From Chloroflexota bacterium (GTDB lineage Bacteria; Chloroflexota; Anaerolineae; 4572-78; J111): a DNA stretch of 5,489 nt. Both the position numbers and the translations under genes were made by a program. This document shows positions 1 through 5,489 of this stretch, piece after piece. Within the stretch, counting starts at the first letter, position 1; each line of letters opens with the position of its first letter. The stretch covers positions 1-5,489 of the forward strand of contig RFJF01000413.1 in assembly GCA_003695455.1 (NCBI GenBank), written 5' to 3'. The notes below the pieces were generated by a model, which was not told the origin of the DNA, did no database searches, and saw nothing but the letters and a program-made list of their open reading frames with translations.

Positions 1-739
1 CGTTGATTTTGCCGCGTTGGCGATAGGCCAGCCCGTACACTTTGTCAAATTCCTGCCGGGGCCAGGCATCCACAAAATCCACCAGATTTTTTTCTGCTTC
101 GCCGAAAAAGACGTAATCCAGCCAGGGGAAAGCCTGCAACAGTTCGGTGGGTTCCAGATGCGAGAGCATGGCCCCGCCCAGCGCAATGGGGGTTTTGAAG
201 CGGCGGTGGATGGTTTTGCCCAGCGCCAGCGCGTAAAGCAGGTTTTGCTCGGCCAGAATGGAAAAGCCGACCAGGTCCGGCTGCTCCGCTTCTACCTGGG
301 CCAGCTCTGCGCCAAAGAGCGCATCTTCGGCTTGCGGCGAGAGGGTGGCGCGCCCTTCAACCACGGGGAACAGGATGTCGGTGTAAAAGGCGGCCAGCCG
401 GTTGTACAGGTCATCCAGCAGACGGGCGGCCTGCATGTAGCGATGTTGCTCGTCCGGGGTGGCGGGCAGGCGGGTTAAATCATCCAGAATCATCCGGCCC
501 ACGCCGCTATCGGTGATGAGCGTGGGGCAGACCGTGCCCAGCAGGTGGGTGGGGTGCAGGTGACACAGATGCGGCATCTGCCCGCCAAGCCAGCGCCGGA
601 AGAAGGCCAGGTTCCAGTCAACCGTGCGCACCGATACGTCCGGGCGGGCGGTTTCGACGGCGGCTTTGAGGCAGGCCAACCCAAACGGCGGCGAGGCGGG
701 CGTATGGAACGGTGTAAATGCGAGCAGTAGTTTCATCAT
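1..739 (-). CDS. B12-binding radical SAM protein, N-terminal part (partial, runs off window)
   Basis: An open frame starts at ATG 739-737, with a second ATG directly after it, and stays open to the window edge, giving 246 residues. The N-terminus (MMKLLLAFTPFHTPASPPFG, then LACLKAAVE) is the first beta strand, Pro-rich loop and helix of the cobalamin-binding domain of class B radical SAM enzymes. Residues 154-161 (PDLVGFSI), 183-190 (TPIALGGA) and 204-216 (FPWLDYVFFGEAE, then KNLVDF) match the later strands of that fold, the 'GEAE' turn being characteristic. The DxHxxG cobalamin-ligand motif is not seen, as in many radical SAM members of this family. The CxxxCxxC cluster motif would lie further on, outside the window. 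Residues about 50-145 are a less familiar insert, rich in His and Leu at the start. Members are often methyltransferases or RiPP/cofactor-modifying enzymes; the substrate here cannot be told. No Shine-Dalgarno sequence precedes the start because the upstream DNA is heptamer repeat. An in-frame GTG at 790-788 lies inside that repeat and is less likely. Confidence 0.82.
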   Translation of the reverse strand, partial: MMKLLLAFTPFHTPASPPFGLACLKAAVETARPDVSVRTVDWNLAFFRRWLGGQMPHLCHLHPTHLLGTVCPTLITDSGVGRMILDDLTRLPATPDEQHRYMQAARLLDDLYNRLAAFYTDILFPVVEGRATLSPQAEDALFGAELAQVEAEQPDLVGFSILAEQNLLYALALGKTIHRRFKTPIALGGAMLSHLEPTELLQAFPWLDYVFFGEAEKNLVDFVDAWPRQEFDKVYGLAYRQRGKIN

Positions 740-743
740 TGTA

Positions 744-815
744 AATGGTGAATTGTGAATAGCGAATGGTGAATGATTTGCTGCGTTCACAATTCATCAT
801 TCATCATTCATAATT
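744..815. repeat. Opposed heptamer mini-arrays (AATGGTG / AATGATG family)
   Basis: On the plus strand five consecutive 7-mers run from 744 to 778: AATGGTG, AATTGTG, AATAGCG, AATGGTG, AATGATT. On the minus strand, reading down from 815 to 788, come AATTATG, AATGATG, AATGATG, AATTGTG, followed by a degenerate AACGCAG (787-781). The two arrays face each other, so the spacer can fold into an imperfect hairpin with mismatches and G-T pairs. It fills almost all of the 78 bp between the rhodanese stop and the radical SAM start. Function is unknown. It resembles the short tandem heptamer repeats known from intergenic DNA of several bacterial phyla. Confidence 0.75.
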
Positions 816-817
816 GG

Positions 818-1495
818 TCAACAGCTTGGCCCTTCGGGTTCAAAGGTGGCGGTGGGGCCGGGGGTGGGTGTTGGATTGTTTTCTGTCCACTCCTGATAGG
901 CCTTGATGCCGCCTTCGAGATTGTAGACGTTGGTGTAGCCCAATTCTCGCAGAACAACCAGCGCGTGGGTGGCCCGTTTTTGGGTGTGGCAGTACACCAG
1001 AATGGGATGGCTTTTGCTTTCGGGCAGTTTGTCCAGATGTTGGGTCAGTTCTCGCAGGGGGATGTGGACGGCGTTGTCAATATGCCCGGCCTCGTATTCA
1101 TCGGCTTCGCGGACATCCAGAATAAAGTAGGGTTCGCCGTTGACTTTGTTGGCTAAAAAGTGTTCGGTGTCAATGCGGTAGCGGCGGTCGGGTAGATTTT
1201 TCAGGTAGTCGTCGGCGGCTTCACCCACGGCGGCCTCTTGCAAAATGCCAAAGGCGGTATTGTCGGCGGGATTGAGCCGGGCGGCCTCCTGGGCCAAAGA
1301 TTTGGCCTCGGCAAAATCGCTCTTTTCAAGGGCGCTGCGTGCGTCATCCAGCAGAGCGCGATAAGCGGCCATGTCCGGCGTGGGGGCCGCAACAACTGCC
1401 GCCGGGACCGCATTGGCGGCGGCCTGCCCGCAGGCCGTCACCCCGATTATACTTATCAGGGCAAGGGTGGCAAATAAGATGATTTTATGTTTCAT
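818..1495 (-). CDS. Rhodanese-domain lipoprotein with TPR-like segment
   Basis: This is a 225-residue protein starting at ATG 1495-1493, chosen because GGAGGA lies 6 bases upstream and because the next residues form a lipoprotein signal. A longer start at 1564 would only translate repeat DNA. Residues 1-21 are a Lys-containing hydrophobic leader ending in a lipobox (VTAC), with Cys22 the expected lipidated residue, which places the protein outside the cytoplasmic membrane. Residues 23-42 are an Ala/Pro linker. Residues 43-90 look like one or two TPR-type helical hairpins (AEAKSLAQEAARLNPADNTA). Residues 106-205 are a single rhodanese domain, with ILDVREADEYEAGHI (125-139), the active loop CHTQKR beginning at Cys169, and NLEGGIKAYQEW (192-203). 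Residues 208-225 are a Thr/Pro-rich tail ending in Cys225. Rhodaneses carry sulfane sulfur on the active Cys, and all hallmark positions are present here. Placement beside a possible sulfur-compound reductase suggests a sulfur-transfer role, but this is inference. Confidence 0.9.
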   Translation of the reverse strand: MKHKIILFATLALISIIGVTACGQAAANAVPAAVVAAPTPDMAAYRALLDDARSALEKSDFAEAKSLAQEAARLNPADNTAFGILQEAAVGEAADDYLKNLPDRRYRIDTEHFLANKVNGEPYFILDVREADEYEAGHIDNAVHIPLRELTQHLDKLPESKSHPILVYCHTQKRATHALVVLRELGYTNVYNLEGGIKAYQEWTENNPTPTPGPTATFEPEGPSC

Positions 1496-1501
1496 TAGAG
1501 T

Positions 1502-1507
1502 TCCTCC
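1502..1507 (-). promoter_or_regulatory. Ribosome binding site of the rhodanese lipoprotein gene
   Basis: The minus strand reads GGAGGA six bases before ATG 1495-1493. This site decides between the short start, which exposes a lipoprotein signal, and the upstream in-frame ATG at 1564. Confidence 0.8.
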
Positions 1508-1531
1508 GCAGATACTTAATATTACAGAAAT

Positions 1532-1585
1532 GGAGTAGGGATTATGGCGTAAGGAGTAGGCCATTACTTCCTGCTTCCCTGCTCC
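1532..1585. repeat. Opposed heptamer mini-arrays (GGAGTAG / GGAAGTA family)
   Basis: Plus-strand 7-mers run in exact register: GGAGTAG (1532-1538), GGATTAT (1539-1545), GGCGTAA (1546-1552), GGAGTAG (1553-1559). Facing them on the minus strand are GGAGCAG (1585-1579), GGAAGCA (1578-1572) and GGAAGTA (1571-1565). The inner parts form an inverted repeat: 1549-1560 (GTAAGGAGTAGG) pairs with 1578-1589 at 11 of 12 positions, the odd position being a possible G-U, with a 17-base loop. The block lies in the leader region of the rhodanese gene. No function is known. Confidence 0.65.
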
Positions 1586-1701
1586 TTACTTTCCGGCTGC
1601 ATATCAGTTTTTTGCTCAAAGAACCGGTTTTTTACCGGACAGCCCCTGTTTATTAGATGCAGTACGGCGGGAAACGTTACAAATCTCACAAACAAAATCA
1701 G

Positions 1702-1735
1702 AAAAAAATGGAGTCCGGGGAAACCCCGGACTCCA
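1702..1735 (-). terminator. Rho-independent terminator of the molybdoenzyme operon
   Basis: Bases 1709-1720 and 1724-1735 form a perfect 12-bp GC-rich stem (TGGAGTCCGGGG on the plus strand, with its complement) around a 3-base loop. On the minus strand the stem is followed at once by seven T residues (1708-1702). It sits 21-54 bases past the stop codon of the molybdoenzyme gene in the right orientation. It should separate that operon from the rhodanese gene downstream. Confidence 0.93.
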
Positions 1736-1755
1736 CGGACAAGGAGGAGAAGTGG

Positions 1756-4700
1756 TTACGCCATTTGGCCGTTCATTGGGCCGGCAACTTTTTCTACCTT
1801 AACTTTGGTGTCAAAGAAGCTGGCGCTGCCGCCGATGGGGTCTGTCAGGCAGACATCGCCCAGAACGGGGTCAATGCGCATGGCCGGGTTGGGAACAATG
1901 CCGCGGGCGCGGCGGGCTTCGCCTTTAACCACCTGGCCGTCAACTTCCACATCGTGCGAGCCGTAGGCCCAGTGGCCGTAGCTCCAACTGGCGGCGATGA
2001 CGCCGGGGCGCATCCCTTCGGTTACGCGAACTTTGCCTACTACGTTGTATTCACGGGCGTCATTGATTTGCACCTTGCCGTCGGTGTTGCTGGCCGAGAC
2101 AACGCGCACGTAGTCGCCATCTTGCAAGCTCAGACGGCGGGCGTCAGAGGCGTTCATCAGCACGTAGTTTTCCGGCAGAATGGCGCCGTGCAGCCACGGT
2201 GAGGCAATGGTACGGCTCTGGCCACCGGTGACCTCTTTATAGGTAATCAGGTTGAGGTCAAAACCGTCATCCTTGATTTCGTTGCCGCCGGCGTCTTTGA
2301 CGGGTTCAACCAGTGGCAGGGGGCTGAAGCGTTCACCGGTCATACTGTTTTTAGCTTTGCCCACTTTGTTGACAAAGAAGTGCCAGTTGAGTTTGGAGGT
2401 GTGCCCAATTTTATCGCCTTTGACGGCTTTGGAAGCCGGTTCGGTGCGGGCGCCACGGTTGAGCAGGTAGACCACGCTGGGCCACAAGTCTGCGGGTACG
2501 GCGGCTTTCCAGACCTCTTCATCAAAGACGGCTTTAGGCAGGTGCGCGCGCGCTTCGCGGAAGATGCGCATTTCTTCCTCATCAGCGGCAGGCAGGGTTT
2601 CGGAGCCGTCTTCTTTGTCGCCAAAGGCCAGGTTGGCTGCTTCAGCCAGATAAAACTGTTCGGGGCGGTCAAAGTTGTAACCTTCGCCCAAACCGTCTTT
2701 GCCAAAGCCGGCCAGGCCCAATTTTTTACCCACGGCAATCAAAAAGGCTTCCATGCTGGCGGGCATTTCTTCGCCGTCTACGGTGACTATTTCAGTTACA
2801 GGCGGGGCGGCGGGCTGGCGAACCTTGCTGTACTTGCTGTTAACGTCGGGCGTGGTGTGCGACATACCCCACCGCTCCAGGTAGCTCAGATCGGGGAAGA
2901 TGTAGTCGGCGTACATGCTGGTTTCGCCAACGGTCACATCACAAGCAATGAAGAGGGGGATGTTTTTGGGGTCGCGCAGCATTTCAATTTGCTTGTGCCC
3001 GGCAGGCGAGGCCAGCACCGGCGTTCCCTTGTTGATGAAGAGCGCCTTGGCTTTGTAGGGGTAACCGGCGGTAGCGCTGGGGATGATGTTCTGGTACAGT
3101 TCTTTGGTAAAGGGATACCAGGGGCGCTTGGCCGGGTAGCCTTCAAAGTAGGTGGTTTTCTCATAGCTGGCGCTTTCGCGGTTGATGTGGATGCCGAATT
3201 TTTTCATACCGCCGGGCGCAGCCGCCACAACCGCTTTGGGGAAGGGCGCGCCGGGTTTGGAGCCGTCTTCGTGCCAGTGACCGCCGCCGGCAGAGAGACC
3301 GCCTTTCCAGTCCGGGTTGCCAATGAGCAGGTTGAGGGTGATGATGGCCGTGCCGTTGTAGTAGCCGTTGGTGTGCTGCACCGGACCGCGATACATTTCG
3401 GCGGCGGCTTTTTTGCCGTGGCTGGTAAATTCATCGGCCAGGGCCACAATGTCGTCCACTTTTACACCGGCGATGGCGGCGTATTCTTCCAGGGTGTATT
3501 CTTCGGCGCGTTCCTTGAGCAGTTGGAAGACCGATTTAACCGGGATACCGTTGACGGTGGTATCCACAAACAGGTCGCCGCTTTCGGCCGTGGCAGACAG
3601 GGCCGGGGTGCCGTCTTGCAGCACCACGTAGCTGTCTTCGCCTTCCAGTCCGGCGTCGGCGGGGGTGAGCAGCACCATGTCATCGGTGCGAACCAGGTGG
3701 GTGGCGTCGGTGGAGTTGGTTTCGTCGTCCAGATTGGCGGCATCGTTGTTGGGGTTGGTCAGGTAGGTTTCGTCGTAGCGTTCGTTTTCAATGATCCAGC
3801 GAACCATACCCATCGCCAGCGCGGCGTCGGCGCCGGGGTTGATGGGAATCCATTTCCAGGCTTTGCTGGCCGTTTTGCTGAAGCGCGGGTCTACCACGGC
3901 AATTTTGAGACCATCATTGACCATGTTGCTGGTCACTTTGGCCGTCATGTTGGTTGGCCCAAAGTTGGCTTCAAAAGCGCCGGTGCCAAAGTAGATGATG
4001 AATTCGCTGTGCAGGGAATCGGGTTTGAGGTGGTGTTTTTTGCCGCCGGTCATTTCATCGTAGGCAATGTGGTGGCTCTGCTCGCAGATGGTGGTGTGCA
4101 GGTAGAAGTTGACCGAACCAAAGCCATCGTAGGTGAAGCGTTTGGCAAGTTCTTTGCGGCCGTGTTCAATACGTCCACCCTGGAAGATAAACTGGTTGTT
4201 GACCGGGCCGGCGTCGGGGTGGTCCGGGTCAATCAGCATATCCAGATGGGCGGCGTGTTTGGATTTAAACTCGTCCAGAGTCATATCGCCGGCAGCTACG
4301 GCCGAGGCGTCGGCGCCCAGTTCTTTGGCCAGCTCGGGGTCGCGCAGTTTGTAGATGGCGTCCAGCCCTTCCACGTCGCCTTCGCCAAACAGGTTGCCGC
4401 CGTTGACAATTTCATCCACGGCCTGGTTAAAGTCAATGGTTTGCCATTTGCCGCTACCGCGCGGGCCAACCCGTTTGAGAACTTTGCGCAGGCGGTAGGG
4501 GTCGTTGGCAATTTGCACGCCGGATTGCCCTTTGGGGCAGACGTTACCGTCTACTTTGGCTGCTTCGGCCGGCGGGGTATCTTCCGGCAGGTGGGGCAGC
4601 AGGTTTTGGGGGCTGTAGGGGTTGCCGTCAACTTTTACCAGCAGACCATCCTGAATTTTGGCTTTGATGTTGCAGGCGGTGTGGCAGTTAAGGCAGACGG

Positions 4701-4932
4701 TGTAGATGATGTGTTCAGGTTTGTTGAGCGGGTAGGTACCGGCCGCCGATGCGGAATCTGCAATAAACGCGCCGCCGTGATCCGGGCCATTTTGCGCCCA
4801 TGAAATTCCGCCGGCCAGTGCCGCGGTTCCGCCCACAAAGGCGCTGGTTTTAATGAAATCGCGGCGGGTGACGGTTTCGTTCAAAATGCCGGTTTCGGTT
4901 TTTACATCAGGGGTTTTAACGTTTTCAGCCAT
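1756..4932 (-). CDS. Tat-exported molybdopterin oxidoreductase, TtrA/SrdA-like catalytic subunit
   Basis: This 1058-residue protein is about the length of TtrA-type enzymes. The start is ATG 4932-4930, preceded by AAGGAGG; the longer in-frame start at 5031 lies inside the upstream gene. A twin-arginine motif TRRDFIK (22-28) and a hydrophobic stretch (31-45) indicate folded export, with cofactor, across the membrane. Cys80, Cys83, Cys87 and Cys132 (C-x2-C-x3-C-x44-C, then PKGQSG) should bind a [4Fe-4S] cluster. Cys283 in TICEQSHH is the likely molybdenum ligand. Later signatures are VVDPRFSKTASKA (347-359) and HRGP-like YRGPVQHTNGYYNG (514-527). Further on come LLIGNPDWKGG (535-545), YADYIFPDLSYLERWG (674-689) and a C-terminal molybdopterin-binding domain (about 905-1035) ending LTDPIGGSASFFDT. 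The family reduces or oxidises substrates such as tetrathionate, thiosulfate, polysulfide, selenate or arsenate using quinol through an Fe-S subunit and an NrfD anchor. TtrA-like is the best guess; substrate and direction are not shown by the sequence. Confidence 0.9.
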   Translation of the reverse strand: MAENVKTPDVKTETGILNETVTRRDFIKTSAFVGGTAALAGGISWAQNGPDHGGAFIADSASAAGTYPLNKPEHIIYTVCLNCHTACNIKAKIQDGLLVKVDGNPYSPQNLLPHLPEDTPPAEAAKVDGNVCPKGQSGVQIANDPYRLRKVLKRVGPRGSGKWQTIDFNQAVDEIVNGGNLFGEGDVEGLDAIYKLRDPELAKELGADASAVAAGDMTLDEFKSKHAAHLDMLIDPDHPDAGPVNNQFIFQGGRIEHGRKELAKRFTYDGFGSVNFYLHTTICEQSHHIAYDEMTGGKKHHLKPDSLHSEFIIYFGTGAFEANFGPTNMTAKVTSNMVNDGLKIAVVDPRFSKTASKAWKWIPINPGADAALAMGMVRWIIENERYDETYLTNPNNDAANLDDETNSTDATHLVRTDDMVLLTPADAGLEGEDSYVVLQDGTPALSATAESGDLFVDTTVNGIPVKSVFQLLKERAEEYTLEEYAAIAGVKVDDIVALADEFTSHGKKAAAEMYRGPVQHTNGYYNGTAIITLNLLIGNPDWKGGLSAGGGHWHEDGSKPGAPFPKAVVAAAPGGMKKFGIHINRESASYEKTTYFEGYPAKRPWYPFTKELYQNIIPSATAGYPYKAKALFINKGTPVLASPAGHKQIEMLRDPKNIPLFIACDVTVGETSMYADYIFPDLSYLERWGMSHTTPDVNSKYSKVRQPAAPPVTEIVTVDGEEMPASMEAFLIAVGKKLGLAGFGKDGLGEGYNFDRPEQFYLAEAANLAFGDKEDGSETLPAADEEEMRIFREARAHLPKAVFDEEVWKAAVPADLWPSVVYLLNRGARTEPASKAVKGDKIGHTSKLNWHFFVNKVGKAKNSMTGERFSPLPLVEPVKDAGGNEIKDDGFDLNLITYKEVTGGQSRTIASPWLHGAILPENYVLMNASDARRLSLQDGDYVRVVSASNTDGKVQINDAREYNVVGKVRVTEGMRPGVIAASWSYGHWAYGSHDVEVDGQVVKGEARRARGIVPNPAMRIDPVLGDVCLTDPIGGSASFFDTKVKVEKVAGPMNGQMA

Positions 4933-5489
4933 TATGCAGCCTCCTTCTGTTGGCGAACAATGGGCAGCAGGCTGTAGCCCACCAGGAAGAGCAGGCCCGC
5001 CAGCGATACTGTCCAGATAAAGAAGAGCCATTCCATTGAGCTGGGGAAGTAGTCAAATGACAGGCCGGGGCCGGTAAAGGCGTTCCGCAGACCTTCCAGT
5101 TCTTCTACCGCCAGCGCGGGGATGACAATGTTCAACCGGACGCTGATGAAGGTAATCACAATCAGCGCGCCGGCGGTGGCAACGGCAGGAATATTGTCTT
5201 TTGCCAGTACCAGCAGCAAAATGGGTATCACCGCGCCGATGAGAATATGCACAATCCAGAAGACCCACCAGTACGGCCCAAAGAGGATCAACTGCATACT
5301 TTCGGTGTGGGCCGGAATTGAAGCGTAAAGTTGGGTTGAGTATTCGGCCCATTCCAGCAGCAGGTCAAACAGAAGCAGGCCCAGTACAATCTGCCCCAGG
5401 AAGGTAATCATTTTGCGGTGTTCTGCAGTGCCGCGATTTGGCCCCCAAAAGGCGGCCACAAACAAAATCAGCGCGCCGCCGGATGCCAG
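4932..5489 (-). CDS. nrfD: NrfD/PsrC/TtrC-type membrane anchor subunit, C-terminal part (partial)
   Basis: The frame is open from the window edge to TAA 4934-4932, giving the last 185 residues. The true start lies outside the window; the first visible residues (LASGGALILFVAAFWG) already belong to a membrane segment. Four further hydrophobic helices are visible at about residues 27-47, 72-95, 102-126 and 153-176. Conserved-looking features are the aromatic run YWWVFWIVHILIGAVIP (73-89), RLNIVIPALA (118-127) preceding a polar loop, and PSSMEWLFFIWTVSLAG (149-165). This is the pattern of NrfD family anchors, which exchange electrons between membrane quinone and the Fe-S and molybdenum subunits of such complexes. 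The stop overlaps the start of the molybdoenzyme gene by one base (TAATG), implying coupled translation and a shared complex. Alternative complex III also has NrfD-like subunits, but a full catalytic molybdoenzyme next door favours a PsrABC/TtrBCA-type reductase. Confidence 0.85.
   Translation of the reverse strand: MASGGALILFVAAFWGPNRGTAEHRKMITFLGQIVLGLLLFDLLLEWAEYSTQLYASIPAHTESMQLILFGPYWWVFWIVHILIGAVIPILLLVLAKDNIPAVATAGALIVITFISVRLNIVIPALAVEELEGLRNAFTGPGLSFDYFPSSMEWLFFIWTVSLAGLLFLVGYSLLPIVRQQKEAA
4940..4946 (-). promoter_or_regulatory. Ribosome binding site of the molybdoenzyme gene
   Basis: The minus strand reads AAGGAGG seven bases before ATG 4932-4930, inside the last codons of the anchor gene. 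It fixes the start that places the twin-arginine motif at residues 22-28 and supports translational coupling with the anchor. Confidence 0.85.

Noticed and set aside
17..478. A 153-codon plus-strand open frame
   Set aside because: It is antisense to the B12-binding radical SAM frame, which has clear family motifs; the plus frame shows none.
618..800. A 60-codon minus-strand frame over the heptamer repeat
   Set aside because: It is out of frame with the radical SAM gene, begins inside repeat DNA and ends inside that gene.
744..815. CRISPR-like array
   Set aside because: The units are 7 bp, directly adjacent and degenerate, with no spacers and opposite orientations, so this is not a CRISPR array.
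1519..1524. TAATAT on the minus strand as a -10 box for the rhodanese gene
   Set aside because: The position is plausible, since a promoter is needed after the terminator, but no -35 match is found at 16-19 bases upstream (CCATAA at 17), so it is not called.
1496..1564. N-terminal extension of the rhodanese lipoprotein to ATG 1564
   Set aside because: The extra 23 residues are translated from heptamer repeat DNA and would bury the lipoprotein signal; the ATG at 1495 has a strong ribosome binding site.
1624..1638. Small hairpin CCGGT-TTTTT-ACCGG as a second terminator
   Set aside because: The stem is only 5 bp and no T tract follows on either strand; it is too weak to support a function.
1657..2202. 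A plus-strand open frame of 181 codons spanning the terminator
   Set aside because: It reads through the terminator hairpin and then antisense to the molybdoenzyme C-terminus; there is no good start context or domain.
2380..4803. An 807-codon open frame on the plus strand, antisense to the molybdoenzyme gene
   Set aside because: It lies wholly inside a well-supported gene and has a monotonous Gly/Val/Phe-rich composition with no recognisable motif, as expected from the complement of a GC-rich coding frame.

Overview
The window reads as chromosomal DNA from a bacterium, most likely a Chloroflexota member of the Anaerolineae or Caldilineae type. This assignment is an inference. It rests on the moderately high GC content, the Thr/Pro-rich 'PTPTPGPT' tail on a secreted lipoprotein, a Tat-exported molybdoenzyme with an NrfD anchor, and short heptameric repeats in the intergenic spacers. 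No rRNA or other marker gene is present to confirm it. All four supported genes lie on the minus strand, so transcription runs from high to low coordinates.

Right part (4932-5489 and 1756-4932): the 3' end of an NrfD/PsrC/TtrC-type membrane anchor overlaps by one base (TAATG) the start of a 1058-residue Tat-exported molybdopterin oxidoreductase. That protein has an N-terminal [4Fe-4S] Cys motif and a likely Cys ligand to molybdenum, and its overall build resembles TtrA (tetrathionate reductase) and SrdA-like enzymes. Anchor followed by catalytic subunit matches the last two genes of a ttrB-ttrC-ttrA order. A ferredoxin-like ttrB-type gene would be expected just outside the window. The operon ends at a textbook intrinsic terminator (1702-1735).

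Middle (818-1495): a lipoprotein carries a short TPR-like helical segment and a single rhodanese domain with an intact active-site Cys. It has its own strong Shine-Dalgarno sequence and sits downstream of the terminator, so it is probably transcribed separately. Its likely sulfur chemistry outside the membrane would fit with a neighbouring sulfur-oxyanion or polysulfide reductase, but the link is only by proximity.

Left part (1-739): the N-terminal 246 residues of a cobalamin-binding radical SAM protein, cut by the window edge before its radical SAM core.

The least ordinary signal is non-coding. Both spacers flanking the rhodanese gene (744-815 and 1532-1585) contain degenerate 7-bp tandem repeats arranged as two arrays facing each other on opposite strands, so that each spacer could fold into an imperfect hairpin. 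The two spacers use different heptamers. There is no CRISPR array, tRNA, rRNA or transposase in the window.
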